Shown one piece after another: positions 1-8,064 of a DNA stretch of 64,000 nucleotides. A program made the translations under genes and the position numbers. Under the pieces are notes generated by a model. It made no database searches. It was not told where the DNA came from and saw only the letters and a list, made by a program, of their open reading frames with translations. This DNA is from Pseudomonas purpurea (GTDB lineage: Bacteria > Pseudomonadota > Gammaproteobacteria > Pseudomonadales > Pseudomonadaceae): NCBI RefSeq assembly GCF_039908635.1, contig NZ_CP150918.1, positions 992,001 to 1,056,000 of the forward strand, read 5' to 3'. Every line of letters begins with the position of its first letter. Position 1 is the first letter of the stretch.

Positions 1-1214
1 CGGGTGAATTCAATGCCGGTGGAGAAGCTGTTCTTGAACCCGGCGATGTAGAAATCACCGAACAGGTCAGTCTGGTTGGTGGTGGTGGAGACGTTGCTGA
101 CGCGGCTGTTGGCGCGGCGCCACAGACTGCCGTTGTTCACGTTGCCCTTGCTGTCGTCCGGCTGGGTCAGGATGTAGTCCTGCATGCTGGTGCCGTGGCG
201 CAAGGTGTTCTTGACGGTCAGTGCGTCGGTCAGGTCGTGCTCGATGGCAAAAGTCGCGGTATCGGTGCGGCCCTTGCGGAAGTCGCGGTTCAGGCCATAG
301 AAATTGCTGCTGTCGCCACCGGCGTTCGGCTTGTCCGGGTTGTGCTTGTTGCGATCAGTGGTTTTGCCGCTGGCGGGCACGCTGTACGGGATACCCGAGT
401 CCGGCGTGTCATTGTTCTCGAGGTGGTAGTAGTCGAGATTGACGCGGGTGTCGGTGCCCAGGCCGAAGGCCAGCGAGGGGGCGATGCCCCAGCGGTCGTA
501 GTCGACCTTGTCGCGACCGGCGACGTTGCTTTCATGGCTCATCAGGTTCAGACGGCCGGCAGCGGTGTCGCTGAACTGGTAGTTGCCATCGAGGGTGTAA
601 CGCTGGGTCTGGTCCGAGCCCCAGGTGAAACCACCGTCGAAGGCGTTGCCCAGGTGCGCTTTTTTGCTCACCAGGTTGATGCTGCCGCCGGCTGCGCCAC
701 GACCGCCAATGGCCGAGTTCGGGCCTTTGCTGACTTCGATCGATTCCACGGCAAAGATTTCGCGGCTCTGCGAGCCGGTGTCGCGGATGCCGTCGAGGTA
801 GGTGTCGCCCTGGGCGTCGAAACCACGAATGAATGGACGGTCACCCTGGGGGTTGCCGCCTTCGCCAGCACCGAAGGTAATGCCCGGCACGGTGCGCAGT
901 GCATCCTGCATGGAGAGGGCGCCGGTGTCCTTGAGGACTTGCTGCGGGATCACAGTCACCGAACGCGGGGTATCAATCAGCGGCGCGGTGTACTTGGGCG
1001 AGGAGGCTTTCTCGACCTGATAGGAAGTGGAGCTCTGGGTTTCGCCAACAACGCTGGTGGCATCCAGGGAAATCGCATTGCTCGGCGCTTTTTCGTCAGT
1101 TTTCTCGGCCGCATAAGCCATGTGGGCGGCGGAACTGGCGGTGATGGCCACGCCCATTGCAGACGCGAGCAAACGTGGTGAACTGACCGGTAATTGTGAT
1201 GGTTGGCGTGACAT
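1..1214 (-). CDS. piuA: TonB-dependent siderophore receptor, PiuA-like (3' part outside window)
   Basis: Outer-membrane ferric-siderophore receptor. The frame is open from an ATG at 1214 (GAGGGG ribosome site just upstream) to the window edge, about 404 codons. Residues 1-36 form an export signal ending AHMAYA. A plug domain follows (RSVTVIPQQVL, DALRTVPGITFGAGEGG, FIRGFDAQGDTYLDGIRD, GRGAAGGSINLVSKK), then the first barrel strands. It diverges from piuC, the usual partner, which supports a catecholate-type receptor of the PiuA/Fiu group. Expression is probably iron-controlled. The C-terminal barrel lies outside the window, so completeness cannot be judged. Confidence 0.87.
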   Translation of the reverse strand, partial: MSRQPSQLPVSSPRLLASAMGVAITASSAAHMAYAAEKTDEKAPSNAISLDATSVVGETQSSTSYQVEKASSPKYTAPLIDTPRSVTVIPQQVLKDTGALSMQDALRTVPGITFGAGEGGNPQGDRPFIRGFDAQGDTYLDGIRDTGSQSREIFAVESIEVSKGPNSAIGGRGAAGGSINLVSKKAHLGNAFDGGFTWGSDQTQRYTLDGNYQFSDTAAGRLNLMSHESNVAGRDKVDYDRWGIAPSLAFGLGTDTRVNLDYYHLENNDTPDSGIPYSVPASGKTTDRNKHNPDKPNAGGDSSNFYGLNRDFRKGRTDTATFAIEHDLTDALTVKNTLRHGTSMQDYILTQPDDSKGNVNNGSLWRRANSRVSNVSTTTNQTDLFGDFYIAGFKNSFSTGIEFT

Positions 1215-1420
1215 GTGAATTCCCCTCCCCAAGGATTTGAGGCCGCGGAATATAGGTCAAACAAGTATGTGTATCAATTGCGACTTATTGCTATTTGCAT
1301 CGAATTTACATTCTTTACAATTTATCCTTACGGTTTTTACAGTCTCATCCGTCTGACGGGTTTTACAGGCTCAATAAGAATCAATACCATTGCGATCCTT
1401 TTGCTTTCAGGTGTCGCGCC
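1215..1420. promoter_or_regulatory. Divergent piuA/piuC promoter region, possible Fur site
   Basis: An AT-rich 206-base gap separates the divergent piuA and piuC starts. It holds degenerate ATTATC/GATAAT-like hexamers around 1282-1306 and 1374-1396. These resemble Fur-box units but match the 19-base consensus only about half-way, so Fur control here rests mainly on the gene family. Confidence 0.35.
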
Positions 1421-2101
1421 ATGCTGCTGCATATCCCCGGCTTGTTCTCTCGTGACGAGGTGCTGCGCATTCGCGAGGCTCTGGAGCAGGCTGACTGGGC
1501 GGACGGCAAGATCACCGCCGGTTACCAGTCGGCCAAGGCCAAGCACAACCTGCAACTGCCTGAAGGTCACCCGTTGGCGCAGGAAATCGGCGCGGCGATG
1601 CTGGAGCGCCTGTGGAAAAATCCGCAGTTCATGTCGGCTGCGTTACCGCACAAGGTCTTCCCGCCGTTGCTCAATTGCTACACCGCCGGTGGCAGTTTCG
1701 ACTTTCATATCGACAATGCCGTGCGCCAACCCAAGGGCAGCGTTGAGCGGGTGCGCACGGACCTGTCGTCGACGCTGTTCTTCAGCGACCCGGACGACTA
1801 CGACGGCGGTGAACTGGAAATCCAGGACACCTTCGGCACCCAGCGGATCAAGCTGCCGGCGGGTGACATGGTGTTGTATCCGGGTTCCAGCCTGCATAAG
1901 GTCAACGCGGTCACTCGCGGTACGCGTTACGCGTCATTCTTCTGGACCCAAAGCCTGGTGCGCGAAGACAGCCAGCGCACATTGCTGTTCGAGATGGACG
2001 GGGCAATTCAGCAGTTGACCCAGGACATGCCCGATCATCCCTCGCTGATTCGCCTGACCGGCACCTATCACAACCTGTTGCGTCGATGGGTCGAGGTCTA
2101 G
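1421..2101 (+). CDS. piuC: PKHD-type Fe(II)/2-oxoglutarate hydroxylase PiuC
   Basis: Cytoplasmic 2-oxoglutarate/iron dioxygenase of the PiuC/YbiX family, linked to iron uptake; its physiological substrate is not well defined. The ATG at 1421 gives 226 residues, the usual family length; the frame is open further upstream but the family begins MLLHIPGL. The iron-binding triad is visible as H96 and D98 (FDFHIDNAV) and H159 (SSLHKV), with R169 as the likely 2-oxoglutarate ligand ([12 protein letters not shown]). It lies divergently from piuA, and a Sel1 gene follows after 3 bases, so the two are probably co-transcribed. Confidence 0.93.
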   Translation: MLLHIPGLFSRDEVLRIREALEQADWADGKITAGYQSAKAKHNLQLPEGHPLAQEIGAAMLERLWKNPQFMSAALPHKVFPPLLNCYTAGGSFDFHIDNAVRQPKGSVERVRTDLSSTLFFSDPDDYDGGELEIQDTFGTQRIKLPAGDMVLYPGSSLHKVNAVTRGTRYASFFWTQSLVREDSQRTLLFEMDGAIQQLTQDMPDHPSLIRLTGTYHNLLRRWVEV

Positions 2102-2104
2102 GCC

Positions 2105-2863
2105 GTGGATTTTCGACTGTGCCGCGAAGAAGTCCTGGACGGCGATCAACTCGGCGCCATGCTTGCCGAAAGCCCGGCCCGCGCCGCCCAGGCGATTCTG
2201 ACGGCCGCCAAGGCAGGCATCCTCGAAGGTCAGGCCTTGCTCGGGCAAATCCTGCTTGAAGGGCAGGGCATCGCCAAGGACCCGGCGCTGGCCTTGCGCT
2301 GGTTCGAAATCGCCGCCCACGGCGGGCACCTGATGGCGCGCAACATGCTCGGCCGTTGCCATGAGCACGGTTGGGGCTGCATGGCCAACGCCACCGCTGC
2401 TGCGCGGCATTATCGTCAGGCCGCCGAAGCCGGACTGGATTGGGGCTTGTACAACTACGCCAATCTGCTGGCGACCGGGCGCGGTGTGGTGGAGGACCAA
2501 GCCCAGGCGCTGGCCTGTTATCGACGTGCGGCTGAAATGGGCCACGCGAAGTCGATGAATCTGTTGGGGCGTTATCTGGAAGAGGGGCGATTTTGCCCGG
2601 TTGACTCGCCCGCCGCCCGCGATTGGTATCGACGCTCGGCCGAAGCCGGCGATTTTCGTGGCCAGTTCAGCCATGGCGCCGTTCTGGTGGAACAGGGGAG
2701 CCTCGCAGAAGGGTTGGTGTGGTTACGTCAGGCAATGCTTAACGGAAATCAGCGTTTCCTCCAGGTCAGTGCCCAACGGTTACGGGAAGCGTCCGAACCG
2801 TTGCTGACAGTGTTGGCTGAGGATTATGCAAATCATGAGCGAGCGCTTTTTGGCCAGGATTGA
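2105..2863 (+). CDS. Sel1/TPR-repeat protein downstream of piuC
   Basis: A 252-residue protein starting at GTG 2105, three bases after the piuC stop. It consists almost wholly of Sel1-like repeats of about 36 residues (for example GQALLGQILLEGQGIAKDPA, ARNMLGRCHEHGWGC, GLYNYANLLATGRGVVEDQA, SMNLLGRYLEEGRF). Such alpha-solenoids usually serve as protein-binding scaffolds. No signal peptide is seen, so it is probably cytoplasmic. Its pairing with piuC is conserved in Pseudomonas, which suggests a role connected with siderophore-receptor function, but the exact job is unknown. Confidence 0.85.
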   Translation: MDFRLCREEVLDGDQLGAMLAESPARAAQAILTAAKAGILEGQALLGQILLEGQGIAKDPALALRWFEIAAHGGHLMARNMLGRCHEHGWGCMANATAAARHYRQAAEAGLDWGLYNYANLLATGRGVVEDQAQALACYRRAAEMGHAKSMNLLGRYLEEGRFCPVDSPAARDWYRRSAEAGDFRGQFSHGAVLVEQGSLAEGLVWLRQAMLNGNQRFLQVSAQRLREASEPLLTVLAEDYANHERALFGQD

Positions 2864-3065
2864 ATGTTCGCTTTGTATAAGTAAAGTTGATTGTTTTCTG
2901 ATTTGTATTCTTTTCTTATATGTGGCTGCCAAGGTTTGTTTGACATCGCTTTTATAAGTGTTCTAGTCTTTTTGTCAGCGTAACTTGGTGGGTTGATGTG
3001 TTGCGTAACAGCGATCGATTTCATGTCGTTCGAATTAAAGCATGTATGTAATTAATGGAATAATT

Positions 3066-5324
3066 ATGAGCAATAACACATTGTGGGAGCGTTCATTACA
3101 GGGCGCGAACTACGAAAAAATTACCGAATTTGCGGCGCAGGTTCCAAAAGTTCTGTCCGATGCCTCCAAAGGTAATGCGGACGATGTAATGCGTGAAACC
3201 GGTTTGTTGCTGACAAAAAAACAAATCATCGATCTGAGAAGATACGAAGCGGCGGGTCTGGCACTTCCTTACACACTTAAGGATGTCACCGACTATTTGC
3301 GCTTTGGTGCCGATCAGGATGGCGGCGCCGGTCTCAGGGCCGCCGATTTCCTGAAGACGTTTACTGACACTCGCGATCATGCCAGGCGCTGGTCACCGTT
3401 ACGTGAACGCATCATGGTTACCGGTACCGAGTTGAAACTGTTTGGCGCCAGCATGCAACGCTATGGCGAAGACATGGAGGAAGTCTACTTTGACCTCAAG
3501 TCCGTGCCGCTGCTTGAAAAATATAATGTCAAAACACTGGAACAGCTGAAGCAACTACAACTTGAGATGGGCGGCAGGTTTCCCGGGATAGCGCTGGAGT
3601 CGGACACAATTCCGGACATGAAGTTTTATCTGGGGAAAATATTCGAACGGGTTACATTCAATCTGGAAAACGTCCGAGGCATAAAAATTGACCTGGATAA
3701 GTTTGGTTATGATCTGCGAGAAAAAGTGCTTCCAGGTATCAAACTGAGAGTTGCACTGATTCAAACCAATTCCTATCCAGTCGAGGTGAAGAAACTTGAT
3801 GAAGTGATCGCCCGTCGAGCCGCAGAGATTCTGGAAAAGAACACCCAATATCAGGCATTGGTCGACAAGGCTTTAAGCTCTGCGGCCGGGTTGAATATTT
3901 TTGGTTTGGGAATGGCCATTTACTACGGCGTAGAGGCTGAAGCCGTACGCACCGCGCGCAAAGAGCTCAACGCGTTGCAGGACAAGGATATTGAAGTCCT
4001 GAGAAGGATGAATCAAACCCTCGGTTCGTTGAAGCGTGTAGAGCAGGACCTGCAAAACCTGACGGTGATTGCCATCGATGCTGATCTGGCCACGCAGAAT
4101 CTTATGCATGTCTGGAATGTGATGCATCGTTATGTCGATGAATCTTCGACAGCCATGTTGGGGATCACCGATGCGCTGTCGCTGAGACGGTTCATGTCGG
4201 CATTCCGGGAGGTCGTTGGCCCTTGGGTGCAAATCCACAACGATGCAGACTTGTTGATTGAAGTGTTCAAGGAGGCCGATCGGGAATATGGCCAATACCA
4301 AGGAATGGTGGTACCAAAAATGATGTCTTTTTCCAGCAAACTTGACTACCCAGTGTTGAACCTTCAGGCAATGAAGGACAGTCATTACGCAATGCGCGAC
4401 GATGCGGTCGCAGCCGAAGCGCTTTTTATCCAGCTCAATTACCTGCCGGGTATATTCGATCGCTTTAAAAGGTTGCTCGGCGATGTCAGTGCCGCTGCCC
4501 GCGATCTGCGAGAGTCCAGCCTCAACAGCAAGATGGACTTGGAGTCCAAGGTTCGTAAGTTGATTGCTCTTGAAAAGGAACTGGCGGGCGCCGTGGAGGG
4601 CACAGAGGAGTTTGAGGAGATTGAGGAAGATCTCGCAGCGGCCTTAAAGAAGATGCTTGCCATTACTCGCAACGAAGCGGGCAAAGTGAGTATTCGTTTG
4701 GCCAACATCAGTGACGGCTATGACCAGCGCATCACACTGGGCTACATCGCAGGTCTGGAACAGGACCAGCTCAATGCCAGGGATGCCAGGCAAGCGCTAG
4801 GCGAGACCCGGATCAAGCTTCAGAGCGAACTCAAGGTGTTATCGGATGCAATCAGCGCTATTGAACAAGCCGGTATCGAAAAAATCGGCAAAGACATTGC
4901 GTTGACCATTGAAAAGCTCAAAGGGCTGGGCATGGCACCACCGCAAGCTCAGATCGTGATGTTTGCGATCGAAGAGCTGAAAAAAGCCATGACCGATATC
5001 GGCAGCGGTATTACGTTCATCGCCATGATCAATGAAAGTAACAAGCTTCAGGAAAAGATTAATGAGCTTGGCCGCAAGATTGCGCAGAAAGACAAGGATA
5101 TTGACCAGTCGTTCAGCAAGGTCGAGTTTATTCACTTGATCCATGCGCTGGAAGAGCAACGCAATCGTTATGTTGGCGAGTACAAGCAGGCTGACGCCGC
5201 GTTCAAGCAATTCCTGACAGCTGTGGAGGGAAACAAGGTGGGTGATGTCGCGATGCGCAGCGCCAGTGCGATAAAAGACGCAGGCCGGTTCATCGGTTTT
5301 CTGGCGCCTTTATCACTGCCGTAA
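3066..5324 (+). CDS. Alpha-pore-forming toxin, XaxA-XaxB-like fusion (alpha-xenorhabdolysin family)
   Basis: A 752-residue helical protein. I prefer ATG 3066 (MSNNTLWERS, GGA 7 bases upstream) over in-frame ATG 3042, which lacks a good ribosome site. Residues 1-413 match XaxA/YaxA as I recall it: KKQIIDLRRYEAAGLALP near 51, a long coiled region, a hydrophobic head segment at about 271-288 (SSAAGLNIFGLGMAIYYG) followed by coiled coil, and VVGPWVQIHNDADLLIEVF near 383. Residues 414-752 are a second helical bundle resembling XaxB (LTIEKLKGLGMAPPQAQI near 613, EFIHLIHALEEQRNRYVGEY near 687). The total equals XaxA plus XaxB (about 45 + 40 kDa). No signal peptide is seen. The gene is AT-richer than its neighbours, suggesting transfer. 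The XaxA part is secure; the XaxB assignment is less so. Confidence 0.75.
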   Translation: MSNNTLWERSLQGANYEKITEFAAQVPKVLSDASKGNADDVMRETGLLLTKKQIIDLRRYEAAGLALPYTLKDVTDYLRFGADQDGGAGLRAADFLKTFTDTRDHARRWSPLRERIMVTGTELKLFGASMQRYGEDMEEVYFDLKSVPLLEKYNVKTLEQLKQLQLEMGGRFPGIALESDTIPDMKFYLGKIFERVTFNLENVRGIKIDLDKFGYDLREKVLPGIKLRVALIQTNSYPVEVKKLDEVIARRAAEILEKNTQYQALVDKALSSAAGLNIFGLGMAIYYGVEAEAVRTARKELNALQDKDIEVLRRMNQTLGSLKRVEQDLQNLTVIAIDADLATQNLMHVWNVMHRYVDESSTAMLGITDALSLRRFMSAFREVVGPWVQIHNDADLLIEVFKEADREYGQYQGMVVPKMMSFSSKLDYPVLNLQAMKDSHYAMRDDAVAAEALFIQLNYLPGIFDRFKRLLGDVSAAARDLRESSLNSKMDLESKVRKLIALEKELAGAVEGTEEFEEIEEDLAAALKKMLAITRNEAGKVSIRLANISDGYDQRITLGYIAGLEQDQLNARDARQALGETRIKLQSELKVLSDAISAIEQAGIEKIGKDIALTIEKLKGLGMAPPQAQIVMFAIEELKKAMTDIGSGITFIAMINESNKLQEKINELGRKIAQKDKDIDQSFSKVEFIHLIHALEEQRNRYVGEYKQADAAFKQFLTAVEGNKVGDVAMRSASAIKDAGRFIGFLAPLSLP

Positions 5325-5441
5325 CGACAGCGTTCACTGATGGCAGGGGGCTCGTCCCTCGAGGATGATGACTTCCTGCCTGATACCCGTCAGTAGAGTT
5401 TCCCACTTTGGCGATGCGCCAATGTCATCAGGTTATTTCCC

Positions 5442-6341
5442 ATGTATGAATTCCTGCTCGCGGAGCGGCATTTTGGCTCTTTGAGAAAATACTTTGATTT
5501 TCTTCGCGCACTTCCTGCCACGTTGGATCAGTTAAAAAGCTATTCGGATAACTTGCAACGTCAGGGGCATGTGCTGACCACTCCCCCCGATGCCGAGCGC
5601 CTAAAGGTATTAGCTTCATTCAGTATCGGTTACCTGGAGCGGCTTGAGGTTGATATCCGCGCGTTGGGTAAAGTGTGTAATGAGAATTTGAGCTATATCG
5701 CTGCATTTGCCGACGAGTGTCGAAAAATAGCAAAAGAAACGCCTCAGAACGGTAGGCATGTCCGTATCAGCTCCGTGGATTTCAAACGTTTCAGCCTATC
5801 CGGTTCCCAATGGTGGATCTGGTTTCCTCCCTCGGATGTGAAAGGCCTGACTTTCGAGCTTTTCCACCGTTTGGGTCGAACCTCTTCCTCGCTGCTGGAT
5901 TTCAAGGCTGTGCCAGAGGAGTTGTATTTTGATATCCACAACGTGTTTGAGCGTTTTTTCCGGTCGTTGACGTTGAAGCCGTGTGAGTGCCATTCGCACT
6001 ATTCTCGGATTGAAGCCTGGTACGTGGTCAGTGGATCAAGTCTCCCGGGGATGAAGAATACTTCCAGTGCAGGCAGTTCTGCGCAGGCGCGTCAGGCCCG
6101 GTCGAATGAGCATCTGCGCGAACTGTTCGCGATCAAAACGGACGCCTGTTCTGCCATTCAAAATCTGAACGACTTCCTCTTCGCAATGCGCAGCTTTCTG
6201 ATGACGGCAGAGCGTGAGTTACGGGACGTCAAACCGACCATGAAACTCTCGCAGTTGAATTGCGCCCTGGCGCAGGTCGAGCACGTGCTGAAAGAGGTCA
6301 AGTCGATGGCTGACCGAATGCAGCAATGGTCCCGGCCATAA
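5442..6341 (+). CDS. Unrecognised protein downstream of the Xax-type toxin
   Basis: A 299-residue protein I do not recognise. It starts at ATG 5442, 117 bases after the toxin gene and on the same strand, so it probably belongs to the same unit. It is mostly helical at both ends (FGSLRKYFDFLRALPATLDQ; the C-terminal SQLNCALAQVEHVLKEVKSM). The middle holds an aromatic patch (GSQWWIWFPPSDVKG, about 124-138) and a Cys/His cluster (CECHSH, about 186). No signal peptide or membrane helix is evident. It could be a toxin partner, chaperone, immunity protein or a divergent XaxB; the sequence alone does not decide. Base composition is low-GC like the toxin gene. Confidence 0.6.
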   Translation: MYEFLLAERHFGSLRKYFDFLRALPATLDQLKSYSDNLQRQGHVLTTPPDAERLKVLASFSIGYLERLEVDIRALGKVCNENLSYIAAFADECRKIAKETPQNGRHVRISSVDFKRFSLSGSQWWIWFPPSDVKGLTFELFHRLGRTSSSLLDFKAVPEELYFDIHNVFERFFRSLTLKPCECHSHYSRIEAWYVVSGSSLPGMKNTSSAGSSAQARQARSNEHLRELFAIKTDACSAIQNLNDFLFAMRSFLMTAERELRDVKPTMKLSQLNCALAQVEHVLKEVKSMADRMQQWSRP

Positions 6342-6342
6342 A

Positions 6343-6372
6343 AAAAGGTCCATGACATGTCATGGACCTTTT
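6343..6372. terminator. Bidirectional terminator between the toxin locus and speC
   Basis: A perfect 30-base palindrome: AAAAGGTCCATGACA and its complement, giving T-runs in both directions. It lies between the convergent 299-residue gene and speC. Confidence 0.85.
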
Positions 6373-6390
6373 GTTTTCAGCAAGCGGTAG

Positions 6391-7554
6391 TTACACGTAA
6401 AACGACTTCAGCGGCGGGAAGCCATTGAACTCGACGGCGCTGTAGCTGGTGGTGTACGCACCGGTCGACAGCCAGTACAGGCGATCACCGATGGCCAGGT
6501 TCAGCGGCAGGCCGTACTTGTAGTTCTCGTACATGATGTCGGCGCTGTCGCAGGTCGGGCCGGCGATGACCACTTCTTCCATCTCGCCTTTCTTCTCGGT
6601 CCAGATCGGGAACTTGATGGCTTCGTCCATGGTTTCGATCAGGCCGGAGAACTTGCCCACGTCGGTGTACACCCAGCGCTCGACGGCGGTGCGCGATTTT
6701 CGTGCAACCAGCACCACTTCACTGACCAGGATGCCGGCGTTGGCAATCAGCGAACGGCCCGGCTCCAGGATGATTTCCGGCAGGTCGTCACCAAAGTCTT
6801 CCTTGAGGAAACGGATGATTTCTTCGGCGTAGGTTTCCAGGCTGTTGGTGCGGGTGATGTAGTTGGCCGGGAAGCCACCGCCCATGTTGATCAGCTTCAG
6901 GTGGATGCCGTCTTCTTCTTTCAGACGCTCGAAGATCACTTTGACCTTGGCGATCGCTGCGTCCCAGACGCTGATGTCGCGCTGTTGCGAACCCACGTGG
7001 AACGACACACCGTAAGGCACCAGGCCCAGGTCGCGGGCCAGGATCAGCAGGTCCATGGCCATGTCGGTCTGGCAGCCGAATTTGCGCGACAGCGGCCAGT
7101 CTGCCGTGGTCGAGCCTTCGGTGAGGATGCGCACATAGACTTTAGAACCCGGTGCAGCCTTGGCGATGTTGCGCAGGTCGGCTTCGGAGTCGGTGGAGTA
7201 CAGACGCACGCCCTTCTCGTAGAAGTAGCGGATGTCCTTGGATTTCTTGATGGTGTTGCCGTAGCTGATGCGGTCGGCGGTAACGCCCTGGCCCAGTACT
7301 TTGTCCAGCTCATAAATAGAAGCGATGTCGAAGCTCGACCCTTTCTCTTTGAGCAGGTCGATGATTTCGACGGCCGGGTTGGCCTTGACCGCGTAGTAAA
7401 CCTTGGCGAATTCGAAGCCGGCGCGCAGGTCGTCATAAGCCTGGGAAATCATCGCGGTGTCGATGACCACGAACGGGGTTTCTTGCTTGTCGGCGAAGGC
7501 CTTCATTTTCTCAAAGGTATCGCGCGCGAAATAGTCTTCGACATTGATCGACAT
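6391..7554 (-). CDS. speC: Ornithine decarboxylase SpeC (fold III PLP enzyme)
   Basis: Converts ornithine to putrescine, the first step of polyamine synthesis, in the cytoplasm. It is an alanine-racemase-fold (eukaryotic-type) decarboxylase of 387 residues, start ATG 7554 with AGGAG upstream. K57 in YYAVKAN is the PLP lysine. SFHVGSQQ carries the ring-stacking His, GGGFP and EPGRS bind the phosphate, and GPTCDSADIMYE carries the catalytic Cys and Asp. Lysine/ornithine decarboxylases of this fold are close, but the synteny beside the piu genes fits SpeC. The frame stays open 31 codons upstream to an ATG at 7647; see the leader entry. Confidence 0.92.
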   Translation of the reverse strand: MSINVEDYFARDTFEKMKAFADKQETPFVVIDTAMISQAYDDLRAGFEFAKVYYAVKANPAVEIIDLLKEKGSSFDIASIYELDKVLGQGVTADRISYGNTIKKSKDIRYFYEKGVRLYSTDSEADLRNIAKAAPGSKVYVRILTEGSTTADWPLSRKFGCQTDMAMDLLILARDLGLVPYGVSFHVGSQQRDISVWDAAIAKVKVIFERLKEEDGIHLKLINMGGGFPANYITRTNSLETYAEEIIRFLKEDFGDDLPEIILEPGRSLIANAGILVSEVVLVARKSRTAVERWVYTDVGKFSGLIETMDEAIKFPIWTEKKGEMEEVVIAGPTCDSADIMYENYKYGLPLNLAIGDRLYWLSTGAYTTSYSAVEFNGFPPLKSFYV

Positions 7555-7800
7555 GCTGGGAACTCCTACTGGCAAACTGAAATTAACAATGGGTGCAAAT
7601 GAACGTCCTCCGTATCCCCACTTTGGTTCGCCTACTTCCCAAGGCATGTCGCCGAAAGCAAAAAGGCCATGGGAACAGACGCTTCCCTTGGCCTTGCTGT
7701 CTCGTCGTCAGTACTTGAGCCGGATGGATCGTTTCCAGCATGGACGTTCGGCGCGAACTTTAGGACGTGAGGGGCTGGAGATCAACAAAAAATGTCGCGT
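7555..7800 (-). promoter_or_regulatory. Long structured 5' leader of speC
   Basis: About 100 bases upstream of speC on the minus strand is a strong hairpin followed by five T (7660-7695). Between it and the start codon lies an in-frame open stretch beginning ATG 7647 (MPWEVGEPKWGYGG...). A segment just after the hairpin (CCTTGGGAA, near 7636-7644) could pair with the hairpin's second arm (TTCCCATGG) with one mismatch, so two exclusive folds are possible. This has the form of a transcription attenuator; the alternative is simply the end terminator of the upstream transporter operon. Confidence 0.4.
7660..7695 (-). terminator. Terminator-like hairpin in the speC leader
   Basis: On the minus strand AAGGCCAAGGGAA pairs with TTCCCATGGCCTT (one mismatch, 7-base loop), followed by a T-run. 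It is strong enough to terminate transcription and sits upstream of speC, not after it. Confidence 0.65.
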
Positions 7801-7909
7801 TTCTGCACGCTTCCGTCGTGTGGTCCCGACAGTTACTGATGTAACCGACCCGGATGACAGGCTGATGTTCCCCGACTGGAGAGTTTGTGAGGGGATTTAC
7901 ATTGTCTTT

Positions 7910-8043
7910 TGTGGCGAGGGAGCTTGCTCCCGCTGGGGCGCGGAGCGGCCCCAAATCAGGTAGCGCGGTTCTTCTTTAAGACCGCACCGGCTGACCGTAC
8001 GACTGCTTCGCAGCCGAGCGGGAGCAAGCTCCCTCGCCACAAA
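7910..8043. repeat. REP-type inverted doublet (GAGGGAGCTTGCTCCCGC family)
   Basis: TGTGGCGAGGGAGCTTGCTC begins the element and its inverted copy ends it, about 130 bases apart. Each end is itself a small hairpin. Other copies of the family are at 30046, 39729 and 60696. Confidence 0.85.
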
Positions 8044-8064
8044 AGCACGGGTGTATCAGGCAGG

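Noticed and set aside
195..1181. A 328-codon open plus-strand frame at the left end
   Set aside because: It lies fully antisense to piuA, whose minus-strand frame shows a signal peptide and plug-domain motifs. The plus frame has no domain.
1282..1396. A definite Fur box before piuA
   Set aside because: Several ATTATC-like units are present, but none matches the 19-base site well. Left as a possible site only.
3042..3065. Start of the Xax-type toxin at ATG 3042
   Set aside because: It lacks a ribosome site at proper spacing. ATG 3066 has GGA 7 bases upstream.
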